A stretch of DNA of 64,000 bases from JAFLCM01 sp046154665 (GCA_046154665.1 JBJXFG010000032.1:1-64000), one strand, 5' to 3'. Shown: positions 1 through 9,196, counted from the first letter of the stretch. Translations and numbers: made by a program. Notes: generated by a model from the sequence alone, not told the origin.

Positions 1-2
1 GC

Positions 3-860
3 GAACTCAACGGCATGACCCGCGTCCGCGGCTTCACGCAGGACGACGCCCACCTCTTCTGCACCGAGGACCAGGTCGACGCGGAGGTGCAAGGCTGCCT
101 CAGCCTCGTGAAGACCATCTTCGCCACCCTCGGCATGAAGGAATACCGCGTCCGCGTCGGCCTGCGCGACCCCGACAGCGCCAAGTACATCGGCACCAAG
201 GAATCATGGGATAAGGCCGAGGCCGCGTGCGTCGCCGCCGCCGAGTCCCTCGGCGTCCCGTTCTCAAAAGAACCCGGCGAGGCCGCCTTCTACGGCGCCA
301 AGATCGACTTCGTCGTCAAGGACGTCATCGGCCGCGAGTGGCAGCTCGGCACCGTGCAGATCGATTATAACATGGCCCTCCGCTTTGATCTTTCTTACAT
401 CGGACCCGACAACACGCCGCACCGCCCCGTCGTCATCCACCGAGCCCCCTTCGGCAGCATGGAACGCTTCTGCGGCGTCCTCATCGAACACTTCGCCGGC
501 AACTTCCCACTCTGGCTCAGCCCCGAACAGGTCCGCGTGCTCCCGATTAGCGACAAGACCAACGACTACGCGATGGAAGTGGTGAACATGCTGAAGGCCC
601 GCGGCCTCCGCGCCACCGTCGACACCGCCAACGACCGAATCCAGGGCAAAGTCAAAGCCGCGGCGGACGAGAAAATCCCCTACCTCGCCGTGGTCGGCCC
701 GCGCGACGCGGAACAACGCCAAGTCAGCGTGCGCGTGCGTGGCCTGCAGAAGGACGCTGGCGCGGTGGCCCTCGATGAGTTCGTAAACACCCTCGCCGAG
801 GAATACACCTCAAAGGGTGCAACCACCCTCGCAAACAAGTTCGGCGTGATGCTCGGATAA
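3..860 (+). CDS. thrS: Threonyl-tRNA synthetase, C-terminal part (5' end outside window)
   Basis: Charges tRNA-Thr with threonine in the cytosol. Only the last 285 or so residues of a roughly 640-residue enzyme are present; the frame is open to the left edge of the window. Visible are class II motif 2 (RVRGFTQDDAHLFC), motif 3 around RAPFGSMERFCG, and a C-terminal HGTP anticodon-binding domain starting near VRVLPISDKTNDYA. The histidines of DDAHLF and VIHRAPFG correspond to two of the zinc ligands that select threonine in the E. coli enzyme. Identity is secure. Nothing unusual is seen in the part present. Confidence 0.97.
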   Translation, partial: ELNGMTRVRGFTQDDAHLFCTEDQVDAEVQGCLSLVKTIFATLGMKEYRVRVGLRDPDSAKYIGTKESWDKAEAACVAAAESLGVPFSKEPGEAAFYGAKIDFVVKDVIGREWQLGTVQIDYNMALRFDLSYIGPDNTPHRPVVIHRAPFGSMERFCGVLIEHFAGNFPLWLSPEQVRVLPISDKTNDYAMEVVNMLKARGLRATVDTANDRIQGKVKAAADEKIPYLAVVGPRDAEQRQVSVRVRGLQKDAGAVALDEFVNTLAEEYTSKGATTLANKFGVMLG

Positions 861-874
861 CCCAGTGAGCATCG

Positions 875-969
875 GGTGGCATGGTCAAGTCCTCTTGGCC
901 ATGCTCTTTACCGTTCACCAGGGCAACTCGTTTCGGAGCATGGCCAAACAAGTTTGGCCATGCCACCCG
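875..969. repeat. 33-bp imperfect inverted repeat downstream of thrS
   Basis: Arms at 875-907 and 937-969 are nearly perfect reverse complements (starting GGGTGGCATGG and ending CATGCCACCC) around a 29-nt loop. They lie between thrS and the next gene. Transcribed RNA would fold into a long hairpin, so it may act as a thrS 3' end or be a REP/MITE-like repeat. There is no T-run after it, so it is not a classical intrinsic terminator. The rest of 861-1154 shows no convincing gene. Confidence 0.75.
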
Positions 970-1154
970 CCGCCCAGAGCCAGTCCGTCTTGGCGCCCGT
1001 CAATCTGGGTGCTGGGGGACGGCGACTTCGCCGTGCTCCGAGTTCGCGCAACATCTCAGCGGCGGGGCAAGCCCAAAGCGGCGTACGCCGGCACCCGGTA
1101 TGGCGCTGACGTCGGGTGCTGGGGGCGGGCGGGGGCTGTTGGCTACCATCGGGC

Positions 1155-1721
1155 ATGTCGCGGCTTGAGCGGGTTCATCTTGTTGTGCTTGGGGTTTGGC
1201 TTGGGGGGCTGGTGGCGGTCGGGGGTGTGGCGGCTTCGGCGTTTCCGATGATGAAGTCGCTGCAGCCGGTGCTGCCGGGGTTTCGGGTGGAGGTGATGGA
1301 GCACTGGTCGATCGCCGCGGGGCATGTGATGAACCCGGCGTTCTTTGTGCTTTTGATTTCTGGGCTGGCGCTCGGGGCGCTGGCGCTGGTCGCTTGGGGG
1401 TCGATGGGGTGGTGGCGGCGTTTGGTGGGGTTGGCGCTGGTGGTGCTGGCGGTGGGGACTTTGTTGGGCGTGGCGGTGCCGATGCGGGGGCATCTGGAGG
1501 TGTATTGGGCGGCGGCTCGGGCCGGGGAGATCGAAGCGGCGGTGGCGGCGAAGGCGGCGTTTGATTTGCTGCACCCGTGGTCGAGCCGGTTGCTGGGGGC
1601 TCAGGCGGTGCTGGTTTTCTCGGCAATTGTGATGGGGGTGATGGCGCGGGGCGCGACGGCGCGCGGGGCGAGGAACGGGGCGAAGGGCGGGACAGGGGTT
1701 GAGGCGGGGGATCAACGGTGA
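1155..1721 (+). CDS. Small four-helix membrane protein of unknown function
   Basis: A 188-residue hydrophobic protein with about four membrane segments: near residues 5-30, 55-75, 80-105 and 150-175. The layout and the conserved-looking HPWSSRLLGAQ before the last segment resemble the DUF4149/TMEM205-like family, but that assignment is tentative. I chose the ATG at 1155 because MSRLERVHL leads straight into the first helix; the frame is open further upstream to 1116. Its stop overlaps the start of nth by 4 bp (GTGA), so the two are probably translationally coupled. Function is unknown. Confidence 0.7.
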   Translation: MSRLERVHLVVLGVWLGGLVAVGGVAASAFPMMKSLQPVLPGFRVEVMEHWSIAAGHVMNPAFFVLLISGLALGALALVAWGSMGWWRRLVGLALVVLAVGTLLGVAVPMRGHLEVYWAAARAGEIEAAVAAKAAFDLLHPWSSRLLGAQAVLVFSAIVMGVMARGATARGARNGAKGGTGVEAGDQR

Positions 1722-2389
1722 CTCGGGGCGCGGTTCGCGTCACGGCGGCGGCTCGGCGGCGTGCTTCGGAGATTTACGCGGCGCTGCAGGAGCGGTATCC
1801 GGATGCGCACTGTGAGCTCGTGTTTGACGCGGCGCGGCCGCATGAGTTGTTGGTCGCGACGATTCTGTCGGCGCAGGCGACGGATGTGAGTGTGAACAAG
1901 GTGACGCCGGGGTTGTTTGCGGCGTTTCCTTCGGTGCGCGCGTTCGCGGAGGCTTCGGCGGGGGATATCGAGCCTTTCATCAAATCGATCGGGCTGTTCC
2001 GGAACAAGGCCAAGGCGATCCAGGCGGCGATGCTTGCGGTGGTTGAGAGGTTTGGGGGCGAGGTGCCGCGGACGATGGAGGAACTGCTGACGCTGCGCGG
2101 GGTGGCGCGGAAGACGGCGAACGTGGTGCTGGGGAACGCGTTCGGGATCAACCAGGGGGTTGTGGTCGACACGCATGTCGAGCGGCTTTCGAAGCGATTT
2201 GGATTGGTGCCACAGGATGCCAACGTGGCGCGGGTGGAGGCGCGGTTGATGGCGCTGTTCCCTCTGGAGCAGTGGTGCATGCTGAGCCACCTGCTGATTT
2301 TTCATGGTCGGCGGGTGTGCAAGGCGCGCGGGGGGGCTTGCGCGGGGGATTCGATTTGCTTGCGGTTTTGTCGTGAGGCGAAACGGTGA
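1718..2389 (+). CDS. nth: Endonuclease III (base-excision repair glycosylase/AP lyase)
   Basis: A DNA glycosylase with AP-lyase activity that removes oxidised pyrimidines. The protein has 223 residues, a usual length for the family. The helix-hairpin-helix LLTLRGVARKTANVV carries the lyase lysine (K132), and VVDTHV carries the catalytic aspartate (D151). The C-terminal cysteine cluster is odd: C201, C208, C214 and C218 give C-X6-C-X5-C-X3-C, whereas the usual iron-sulfur loop is C-X6-C-X2-C-X5-C. The GTG start at 1718 overlaps the upstream stop. Identity is firm; intactness of the [4Fe-4S] cluster is uncertain. Confidence 0.95.
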   Translation: MTRGAVRVTAAARRRASEIYAALQERYPDAHCELVFDAARPHELLVATILSAQATDVSVNKVTPGLFAAFPSVRAFAEASAGDIEPFIKSIGLFRNKAKAIQAAMLAVVERFGGEVPRTMEELLTLRGVARKTANVVLGNAFGINQGVVVDTHVERLSKRFGLVPQDANVARVEARLMALFPLEQWCMLSHLLIFHGRRVCKARGGACAGDSICLRFCREAKR

Positions 2390-2979
2390 CGGAAGTGGTC
2401 AAGTGGTCGAGTGGGCGGGGGGGCGGGGGGGCGGGGGGTGGTTGAATCGGGCGGTGAAGCCCATGCGCATGGGTGTGGAGCGTGGGCACGAGTTGCCGAA
2501 GTCGGAAACTCGTTGCACGTCCGTGGGGGTTTCCCGTTCAACACTGGCCGACCCGTAGGCGGGTTGGTTTGTGTTGTGGGAGGGCGGGCCTTTCGGCTCG
2601 CGGTGAGGCAACGAAATGTGAGGGACCCTTGCTTGGCCGGCCGGCGTTTGCGTCGGGCGAGGACTGATCGCTTGCGCGATGTGGTCCTCCGTATCTCCCC
2701 CCCGCGCCCCCGGAACGGCGCACAAAGTGGGTGAGTGTGTTTTGGGGTTGGTGGTGATAAAGACTTTCGCGGCGTGGGGTTGGACGTGTCTTACGAAGTT
2801 CTGGTGCGGCGTGGCGCGGCGACCGTTTTGGGCGCGCGCCGCCGGGGAGTTTGTGACGTGCGTCTTCTGAACGCGAGCGTGAGCGGCACTGAAGTCCGTC
2901 GGAACGGAGTTCCGTGGCTCGGCGCGGCGCCCACACCGGCTGAAAGTCGGTGGCACGTTGACGCGGCTATGCTGGGCGC
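2390..2979. other. 590-bp non-coding stretch with repeats
   Basis: No convincing gene. It opens with two copies of the 8-bp word AAGTGGTC (2393-2408) and a variant, then runs of G separated by single C (2412-2440) that could form a G-quadruplex. A palindrome lies at 2887-2916 just upstream of the GH3 gene. The open frames here lack family-like features and look like shadows of GC-rich sequence. Confidence 0.6.
2887..2916. repeat. Short palindrome (dispersed family)
   Basis: CAC-GAA-TCCGT pairs with ACGGA-TTC-GTG around a CGGA centre. It is almost the same element as the one at 9197-9226 and belongs to the set of short palindromes scattered between genes in this window. Confidence 0.65.
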
Positions 2980-4689
2980 ATGGCTGGCTGGACTTCCATG
3001 ATCGGGCTGGGGATGCGGGGGCTGCTTGCGCGGCGGGTGGCGTCGTTGTCGGACACGCGCTGGTGGGGGCGGCACGCCGGGATGGTTCAGCGGCGGCAGC
3101 TGCTGGGGTTGCTGCGGCATGCGGCGGGGACGGAGATCGGGAAAGGGGCGGGGTTTGAGCGGCTGGCGCGGCTGCCGGAGCACGAGCTGGTTGGGGCGTA
3201 CAAGTCGGCGACGGCGGCGGGCGACTACGAGGTGTTCCGGGCTCGACTGGCGCGGATGCGGGAACAGGCGGCGCCCGATGTGCTGTGGCCGGGGGTGGTT
3301 CGGGATTGGGCGCAGACTTCGGGGACGACCGGGGGCAACGGGCAGAAGTACATCCCGGTGTCGGCGGAGATGATGAAGAGCAACCGGCGCGCGGCGTTTG
3401 ACATTTTCGCGCACGCGGCGCGGTTCGGGTGCTCGCTGCCGGGGATTTATGGGGGGCGGCTGCTGTTCCTGGGAGGGTCGACGGACCTCGAGACCAACGA
3501 GCACGGGGTTCGCACGGGCGATCTGTCCGGGGTGGTGACGCGGCTGATCCGATGGCCCCTGACCGAGGTGGTGGCACCGAGCGCGGACATCGCGCTGATG
3601 AACCACTGGCCGTCGAAGATCGACGCGATGGCGCGGCAGGTGGCGGGGATGGACGTGCGGTTCATCAGCGGGATGGCGTCGTGGTCTTTGGTGCTGTTCG
3701 AAAAGGTGATTGCGCTGGCCCGGGAGAAGAACCCGAAGGTGCGGACGCTGCGGGACGTGTGGCCGAACTTCCGTTTGTTCTGCCACGGCGGGGTGAACTA
3801 CGCGCCGTTTGATGCGCGGGTGCGCGAGGCGTGGTCGGGGGACGTGAACATCGATGTGCCGACGCGGGTGGAGGTGTATCCGGCGAGCGAGGGGTTCATC
3901 GCGGTGCAAGACACCGCGGGCGATCCGGGGCTGCGGCTGCACACGGATATCGGGGTGTTTTATGAGTTTGTGCCGCTGGAGGAGATTGATCGGTTCGCGG
4001 CGTCGGGCGGCGCGGGGGGAGGGGCGCGGAGTTTCACGTGCGATCAGGTGGAGACGGGTCAGCGGTATGTGGTGGTGATGTCGACTTGTGCCGGGCTGTG
4101 GCGGTACATCATCGGTGACACGGTGGTGTTTGATACGGCGGGGCCGACGGCGCCGCCGCGGTTGAGGATTGTGGGTCGGCACAAGGCGTTCATCAATGCG
4201 TTCGGGGAGAACCTGATTGTCGAGGATGTCGAGACGGCGGTGGTCGAGGCGGCGCGGGCGCTGCGGGTGAGCGTGGGCGAGTTCACGGCGAGCCCGGTGT
4301 ATCCGGGGCCGGGACGGCGCGCGGGGATCGAGTTGGTGGCGGAATGGGGCGGGGCCGATTTCGGCGGGGGGGAACCCACGGGTGAATCGGCGAAACTGGT
4401 GGAGGCGTTCGCCCAAGAGTTTGATCAGGCCCTGCGTAACCGCGGGGTGGATTACAACATCAAACGGACGGGCGATCTTGGGATGGCCCGCGCGGTGGTG
4501 TCGGCCGTGCCGGTGGGCACGTTCCACGCCTGGATGGCTTCGAAAGGGAAACTGGGCGGCCAGCACAAGGCGCCGCGGTGCGCCAACAATCGGACGATTG
4601 TCGAGGAACTGCTGGCGACGGCGGGGTCGCGCGGATCGGGCGTGATCGCGAGCGGGGCGCGTATGCTGGAGCGCTCCGGGGTAGGCTGA
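2980..4689 (+). CDS. GH3-family acyl-adenylate enzyme
   Basis: A 569-residue member of the GH3 family, best known from plant enzymes that adenylate a carboxylic acid and join it to an amino acid. The ATP loop is QTSGTTGGNGQKYIP near residue 110, and the later YPASEGF and CAGLWRYIIGDTV segments match the family core. No signal peptide is seen, so it is probably cytosolic. The bacterial substrate cannot be read from sequence. Its TGA overlaps the ATG of the DinB-like gene by 1 bp, so the two form a coupled pair. An alternative start is the Met at 2998. Confidence 0.88.
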   Translation: MAGWTSMIGLGMRGLLARRVASLSDTRWWGRHAGMVQRRQLLGLLRHAAGTEIGKGAGFERLARLPEHELVGAYKSATAAGDYEVFRARLARMREQAAPDVLWPGVVRDWAQTSGTTGGNGQKYIPVSAEMMKSNRRAAFDIFAHAARFGCSLPGIYGGRLLFLGGSTDLETNEHGVRTGDLSGVVTRLIRWPLTEVVAPSADIALMNHWPSKIDAMARQVAGMDVRFISGMASWSLVLFEKVIALAREKNPKVRTLRDVWPNFRLFCHGGVNYAPFDARVREAWSGDVNIDVPTRVEVYPASEGFIAVQDTAGDPGLRLHTDIGVFYEFVPLEEIDRFAASGGAGGGARSFTCDQVETGQRYVVVMSTCAGLWRYIIGDTVVFDTAGPTAPPRLRIVGRHKAFINAFGENLIVEDVETAVVEAARALRVSVGEFTASPVYPGPGRRAGIELVAEWGGADFGGGEPTGESAKLVEAFAQEFDQALRNRGVDYNIKRTGDLGMARAVVSAVPVGTFHAWMASKGKLGGQHKAPRCANNRTIVEELLATAGSRGSGVIASGARMLERSGVG

Positions 4690-5294
4690 TGAAAGCGATC
4701 ATGAAGACGACCAAGAGTGCGACGGCGTGTGACGAAGCGGGAGCGGACGCCGAGGACGGCGCGGCGAGGGATGGCAGGCTTTGCGCCACGGCGTCGTGCG
4801 CGGTGGCGGCGCTGGATGCGTGCGAGGCGTTTTTGCGCGGGCTTGATGGGGGCGTGTATGCGCGGGCGTGCGCGGTGATGCACGGGGGGACGATCGGTCA
4901 GCATGTTCGGCATGCGCTGGACCACTACGCGGCGGCGCTGGCCGGGGGGCGCGGGGAGGTGATCGACTATGACCGGCGCGAGCGTGGGACTTCGATCGAG
5001 ACGGAGGTCGGGGCGGCGCTTTCGCTGCTTGGCGAGATCCGCGGGGGCCTGAGGGCCATCGACGCGGAGCGCGCGGAGACGGCGGTGCGGGTGCGGGTGA
5101 TGGTGAACGGGGCGACGGGGGAAGAGGCCGAGCACGGGTCGACGCTGGGGCGCGAGGTGGCATTTGCGGCGCATCACGCCGTGCACCATCACGCGATGAT
5201 GGCGGCGATCGCGAAGTCGATGGGGGTGATCGTTCCGGCGGGGTTTGAGAAGGCGCCGTCCACCGTGAGACATGAGCGGGCGCGGGCTGGGTAG
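4689..5294 (+). CDS. DinB-like metal-binding protein
   Basis: A 201-residue protein resembling the DinB/YfiT four-helix family, whose members use a histidine triad to bind a divalent metal and act as thiol transferases or hydrolases. Visible histidines are in GGTIGQHVRHALDH and in a later cluster FAAHHAVHHHAMM, the typical arrangement. It starts on the TGATG overlap with the GH3 gene, so both are made from one message. Substrate unknown; the shared operon suggests the two act on related small molecules. Confidence 0.75.
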   Translation: MKAIMKTTKSATACDEAGADAEDGAARDGRLCATASCAVAALDACEAFLRGLDGGVYARACAVMHGGTIGQHVRHALDHYAAALAGGRGEVIDYDRRERGTSIETEVGAALSLLGEIRGGLRAIDAERAETAVRVRVMVNGATGEEAEHGSTLGREVAFAAHHAVHHHAMMAAIAKSMGVIVPAGFEKAPSTVRHERARAG

Positions 5295-5303
5295 CTTTCT
5301 ATG

Positions 5304-5447
5304 CCGCGGAGACGCGGAGGACACGGAGAGAGCACCTGCGGTTGAGAGGCAGGATCATCGCTGTGGCGTGTCTTCTGGGGAGGTTGGGGCTGCGGATTTG
5401 AGGTAGGCTGTTCATCCAAGAAGCACCGACCTGAGGACAGGTCGGTG
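5304..5447. repeat. GCGGAG tandem patch and perfect palindrome
   Basis: At 5304-5329 the word GCGGAG recurs with a spacing of about 9 bp. At 5424-5447 lies a perfect palindrome, CACCGACCTG-AGGA-CAGGTCGGTG. Both sit in the 211-bp gap between the DinB-like and NRDE genes. Confidence 0.7.
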
Positions 5448-5505
5448 GCCCGTGGCACCGGTTCGCTGTGCGTGTACGATGGTCGGTCGTTGGTGAACTT
5501 TACGA

Positions 5506-6333
5506 ATGTGCACTGTCTCGATCATTCCGTTGGAAGCGTGCCGGGGTTCCGGTTTGGCCGCGGGTGCTGGCGGGTACCGGCTGGTCACGAACCGTGATGA
5601 GAGCCATCGGCGTGTGCCGGGGGTCGGACCCGAGGTTCGGCACCCGGCGGGGGAAGGCCTGTTCCCCGCTGTGTGGCCGACGGACCCTGAGGGCGGGGGC
5701 ACTTGGGTGAGTGTGAACGCGGCGGGGGTGACGCTGGCGCTGTTGAACATCTATGGGGGCGGAAGCGCCGGGGGTGGTGCGGCGGACGCTGCTGGGAAGC
5801 TTTCGCGCGGGCTGGTGATCCCGGCGCTGGCGCATGCGCCCTCTGCGGCGGATGCGGCGGCGGCGCTTTCGGCGCTGGATTTGTCCGGCTTCCGAGGGTT
5901 CAGGCTGGTCGCGGTGGACCGGGAGTCGATCATCGAATGCCGATGGGAGGCGGACGGCGGGCGATTGAGCGTGGCGGAGTCCGGGCTCGGGCTTGCGTGC
6001 TTTTCAAGCCACGGGCGGGGCGATCGGCACGCGCGGGCTCGGCTCGGGCTGTTCCGGCGCTGGTTTGCCGACCGGGCGCCGTCGGCAGCGGAGCAGGACG
6101 CGTTCCATCGGCACCAGTGGGCTTCGCGGCCGGAGATTTCGGTGCGGATGGTGCGCGAGGATGCGCGGACGGTTTCCATCACCAGCGTGAGTGTGGGCGA
6201 TGACGTGCGCATGCGGTACGAGCCGCTGTCGGCGGCGGGCTTGTTCGACGCGTCGTCCGGGGTTTGCGCCGAGGACTCCAGCGAAGTCCGCATTGAAGCG
6301 GTGGAGTTGATCGGCAAGGGTGCGGGCGCATGA
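5506..6333 (+). CDS. NRDE-domain protein (TANGO2-like, Ntn-hydrolase fold)
   Basis: A 275-residue protein starting MCTVS with TNRDES near residue 32, the two signatures of the NRDE/TANGO2 family. The family is predicted to have an N-terminal-nucleophile hydrolase fold in which Cys2 becomes the catalytic N-terminus; GGTWVSVN matches the family's G-G-TW block. In vivo function in bacteria is not established. Its TGA overlaps the next ATG (ATGA), so it is coupled to the large hydrolase-DedA-ATP-grasp gene. Confidence 0.88.
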   Translation: MCTVSIIPLEACRGSGLAAGAGGYRLVTNRDESHRRVPGVGPEVRHPAGEGLFPAVWPTDPEGGGTWVSVNAAGVTLALLNIYGGGSAGGGAADAAGKLSRGLVIPALAHAPSAADAAAALSALDLSGFRGFRLVAVDRESIIECRWEADGGRLSVAESGLGLACFSSHGRGDRHARARLGLFRRWFADRAPSAAEQDAFHRHQWASRPEISVRMVREDARTVSITSVSVGDDVRMRYEPLSAAGLFDASSGVCAEDSSEVRIEAVELIGKGAGA

Positions 6334-9164
6334 GCAGTGAGGCCGGCGCGGCGCCGGTGGGGTTCGGGGCGTGGCTGCGGCGTGCGGCGCGTTCGCGGTG
6401 GGTGCGCTTGTATGTGGCGCTGCTGGCGTTGTCGCACCTGGTGATCGCGTTGCGGCAGCCGGATGTGTGGGGCGTGGGGCGTCCGAACGACGGGACGCCG
6501 GCGGCGGGGGAACGGGTGAAGGTGCGTGTGCCGGCGCAGACGGCGACGGGCGGGGGGGTGGGCGGGAGTGCGGGCGGGGGAGCGGGCGGGGGTGCGGGCG
6601 CGGGGGTGGGTGGCGAACTGGAGACGTTGTCGCTGCTGAAGTTCACGCCGGAGCGGGAGGGGGTGGCGCGGCGTGAGGGGGCGTTGCCGGTGCTGCTGCT
6701 GCACGGGAGCCCCTCGGGCGGTGCGGCGGATTTCAAGGTGCTTGGGCCGGCGCTGGCGGACTCGGGGCGTGATGTTTTCGCGCTGGATTTGCCGGGGTTT
6801 GGGAAATCGGGGCAGTGGGCGCCGGACTATTCGTTCGCGGCGAACGCGCGGTACGCGATGGCGGCGCTCGAGGCTCTGGGTGTGCCGCGGGCGCATGTGG
6901 TGGGATGGTCGCAGGGCGGGGGGAGCGCTCTGACGGCGGCGGACTTGTTCAAGGATCGCGTGGCTTCGGTGTCGCTGCTGGGGTCGATCGGGGTGCAGGA
7001 GGCTGAGGGCTCGGGCAGTTTCGCGTTTGAGCATGTGAAGTACCGGGTGGGGTACTTCGCGCTGGTGGTGGTGCCGGAGGTGGTGCCGCACTTCGGGCTG
7101 GTGGGGCCGCGGCACTTTCGGCACGCGTTCATCCGCAACTTTATGGACAGCGACCAGCGTGAGCTGGACCCGCTGATGCGTCGGCTGGAGGCGCCGACGC
7201 TGATCGTGCATGGTCGGCGTGACTTCCTGGTGCCGGACTGGTGCGCCGAGCGGACGCACGAGCTGGTGCGGAGCAGCCGGCTGGTGATGCTGGACTCGAA
7301 CCACTTTTTCCCGATGGGGGGCGAGAAGAACCTGCCCGCGATGCACCAGGCGGCGGCTTCGATGCGTGTGCTGTTCGTGCGCCACGACCGCGCGGGCGTG
7401 GCGGCGCTGGTGGGCTCGGCGAACTTCGCTCCGCACCGCGAGAGCATCAAGCCTGAACTCGGGGGGATGGAGATCAGCCACGGGATGGCGTGGTGGGCGG
7501 TGATCCTGGCGATCGTGGCGGGCACGCTGATCCTTGAGGACATGACGCTGATCGCGGTTGGGCTGCTGATTGCCGACGGGCGGATCGATCCGTTCGTGGG
7601 GCTGGCGGGGTGCTTTGTGGGGATCGTGTTTGGTGATCTGGTGCTGTGGGGTGTGGGCCGGGTTCTTGGGCGGCGGCTTTTGAAGTTCCGGCTTGCGCGG
7701 CGGTTCTTGACCGAAGCGGCGCTGGTGCGGTGGGGCGAGATGCTGGACAATCACATGGGGAAGGCGATTTTCTTGTGCCGGTGCATCCCGGGGACGCGGA
7801 TGCCGACGTACCTCGCGGCTGGGATACTGGGCCGCAAGACGGGGCAGTTTGTGTTCTGGGAGTTGATGGCGGTGTGCGTGTGGGCGCCGGCGCTGTTGAT
7901 CGCAAGCGTGTTGATGGGTCCGGTCTTGCTGGGGATTTTCCGCGAGGTGTTCCACGGGCCGGTGGCGATCGTGATCGCTCTGGTGGTGCTGTTCTTTGTG
8001 ATCCGGGCGTTGAGCGCCGAGGCGACGTATGAAGGTCGACATAAGAACAAAGCGGGGCTTCAGCGACTTTGGCGTTACGAGTTCTGGCCGACGTGGGGGC
8101 TGTATCTGCCGGTGACGCCGCGGATCGCGTGGCTGGCGCTGCGGCACGGCCCGATGTCGTTCACGTGCGTGAACCCGGGTGTCGAGAACGCGGGCGGGTG
8201 GGTCGGCGAAAGCAAGTCGCTGATGCTGCGGGGTCTGCTGGATCGCTCGCTGGGCGAGGGCGCGTTCGACGCGGCGCGGGTGGCGCCCTTCATGGTGGTG
8301 CCAGCGGGGCCGGACCCGCAGGTGCGGGCGTCGGTGGCGATTGACGCGGTGCGCTCAAACTCGGAACTCGGGGGCTACCCGGTGGTGCTGAAGCCCGACC
8401 ACGGGCAGCGTGGGCACGCGATCAAGCTGGCGCGGAACGACGGCGACGTGCGGGCGTATTTCGAGACGATGACGCGGGCGGCGATGGTGCAGAAGTTCGC
8501 GGACATGGCGCAGGAATGCGGGATTCTCTGGGCGCGCCGCGCCGATGCGCCGGGGCGGCTTGACGATGCGCCCGGCGAGATCATCGCCGTCACGCGCAAG
8601 GTTTTCCCGGTGATCGAGGGTGATGGTGTGCGTTCGCTCGACCACCTCATCTGGGACCACCCGCGGCATCAGATGCAGGCGAAGGTGTTTCTGACACGGC
8701 TGGGGAAGGACGCCGAGCGGGTGCCTGCGGCGGGCGAGAAGGTGGCGCTGGGCTTCGCGGGCAACCACTGCCAGGGGGCGATGTTCCTGGACGGGGCCGA
8801 TCTGATCACGCCGGAACTGACGGCGGCGATCGACCGGCTGCTGCGCCGGTTCCGCGGCGAGAACGGCGGACGCTTCGACTTCGGCCGCCTCGACGTGCGC
8901 TTCGAGAGCGAAGCGGAGCTGAAGCGGGGACGCGGGTTCACGATCATCGAGATCAACGGGTCGTCGAGCGAGGCGACGAACTTATATGATCCGCGTCGGA
9001 ATCTGCTGTGGGCGGCCGGGGTGCTGTCGAAGCAGTGGACGCGGCTGTTTGAGCTCGGGGCGCGGCGTCGTCGCGAAGGGGTGAAGGCGACGGGATTGTT
9101 CGCGCTGCTGAGGATGGGGCGGGTGTTCTTTGAGGGGTTGCCGGGGCCGCGGGTTTCGGATTGA
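6330..9164 (+). CDS. Three-part fusion: alpha/beta hydrolase, DedA-type membrane domain, ATP-grasp
   Basis: A 944-residue protein with three recognisable parts. After a short N-terminal membrane helix (about 25-42) and a Gly-rich linker (about 70-95) comes an alpha/beta hydrolase (about 115-345) with LLLHGSP, nucleophile elbow GWSQGG, PTLIVHGRRD and a final DSNHF. Residues about 385-565 form a DedA/SNARE-associated membrane domain with FLCRCIPGTRMPTYLAAG. Residues about 660-920 look like an ATP-grasp ligase: PVVLKPDHGQRGHA, the segment VQKFADMAQECGILWAR, and IIEINGSSSEATN as metal-binding end. It is probably an inner-membrane enzyme acting on a lipid or cell-wall acyl compound, but substrate and reaction are unknown. 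The frame is continuous with no sign of frameshift. Confidence 0.85.
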   Translation: MSSEAGAAPVGFGAWLRRAARSRWVRLYVALLALSHLVIALRQPDVWGVGRPNDGTPAAGERVKVRVPAQTATGGGVGGSAGGGAGGGAGAGVGGELETLSLLKFTPEREGVARREGALPVLLLHGSPSGGAADFKVLGPALADSGRDVFALDLPGFGKSGQWAPDYSFAANARYAMAALEALGVPRAHVVGWSQGGGSALTAADLFKDRVASVSLLGSIGVQEAEGSGSFAFEHVKYRVGYFALVVVPEVVPHFGLVGPRHFRHAFIRNFMDSDQRELDPLMRRLEAPTLIVHGRRDFLVPDWCAERTHELVRSSRLVMLDSNHFFPMGGEKNLPAMHQAAASMRVLFVRHDRAGVAALVGSANFAPHRESIKPELGGMEISHGMAWWAVILAIVAGTLILEDMTLIAVGLLIADGRIDPFVGLAGCFVGIVFGDLVLWGVGRVLGRRLLKFRLARRFLTEAALVRWGEMLDNHMGKAIFLCRCIPGTRMPTYLAAGILGRKTGQFVFWELMAVCVWAPALLIASVLMGPVLLGIFREVFHGPVAIVIALVVLFFVIRALSAEATYEGRHKNKAGLQRLWRYEFWPTWGLYLPVTPRIAWLALRHGPMSFTCVNPGVENAGGWVGESKSLMLRGLLDRSLGEGAFDAARVAPFMVVPAGPDPQVRASVAIDAVRSNSELGGYPVVLKPDHGQRGHAIKLARNDGDVRAYFETMTRAAMVQKFADMAQECGILWARRADAPGRLDDAPGEIIAVTRKVFPVIEGDGVRSLDHLIWDHPRHQMQAKVFLTRLGKDAERVPAAGEKVALGFAGNHCQGAMFLDGADLITPELTAAIDRLLRRFRGENGGRFDFGRLDVRFESEAELKRGRGFTIIEINGSSSEATNLYDPRRNLLWAAGVLSKQWTRLFELGARRRREGVKATGLFALLRMGRVFFEGLPGPRVSD

Positions 9165-9196
9165 GGGCGTGAGAGACAGAGCAAGTGGTCCCGTGG

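Noticed and set aside
2412..2440. A functional G-quadruplex regulator
   Set aside because: The G-runs could fold, but nothing ties them to a promoter or conserved position; noted only as part of the repeat-rich gap.
5751..8147. A 798-codon minus-strand frame
   Set aside because: Arg/His/Pro-rich mirror of the NRDE and hydrolase-DedA genes; no family motifs.
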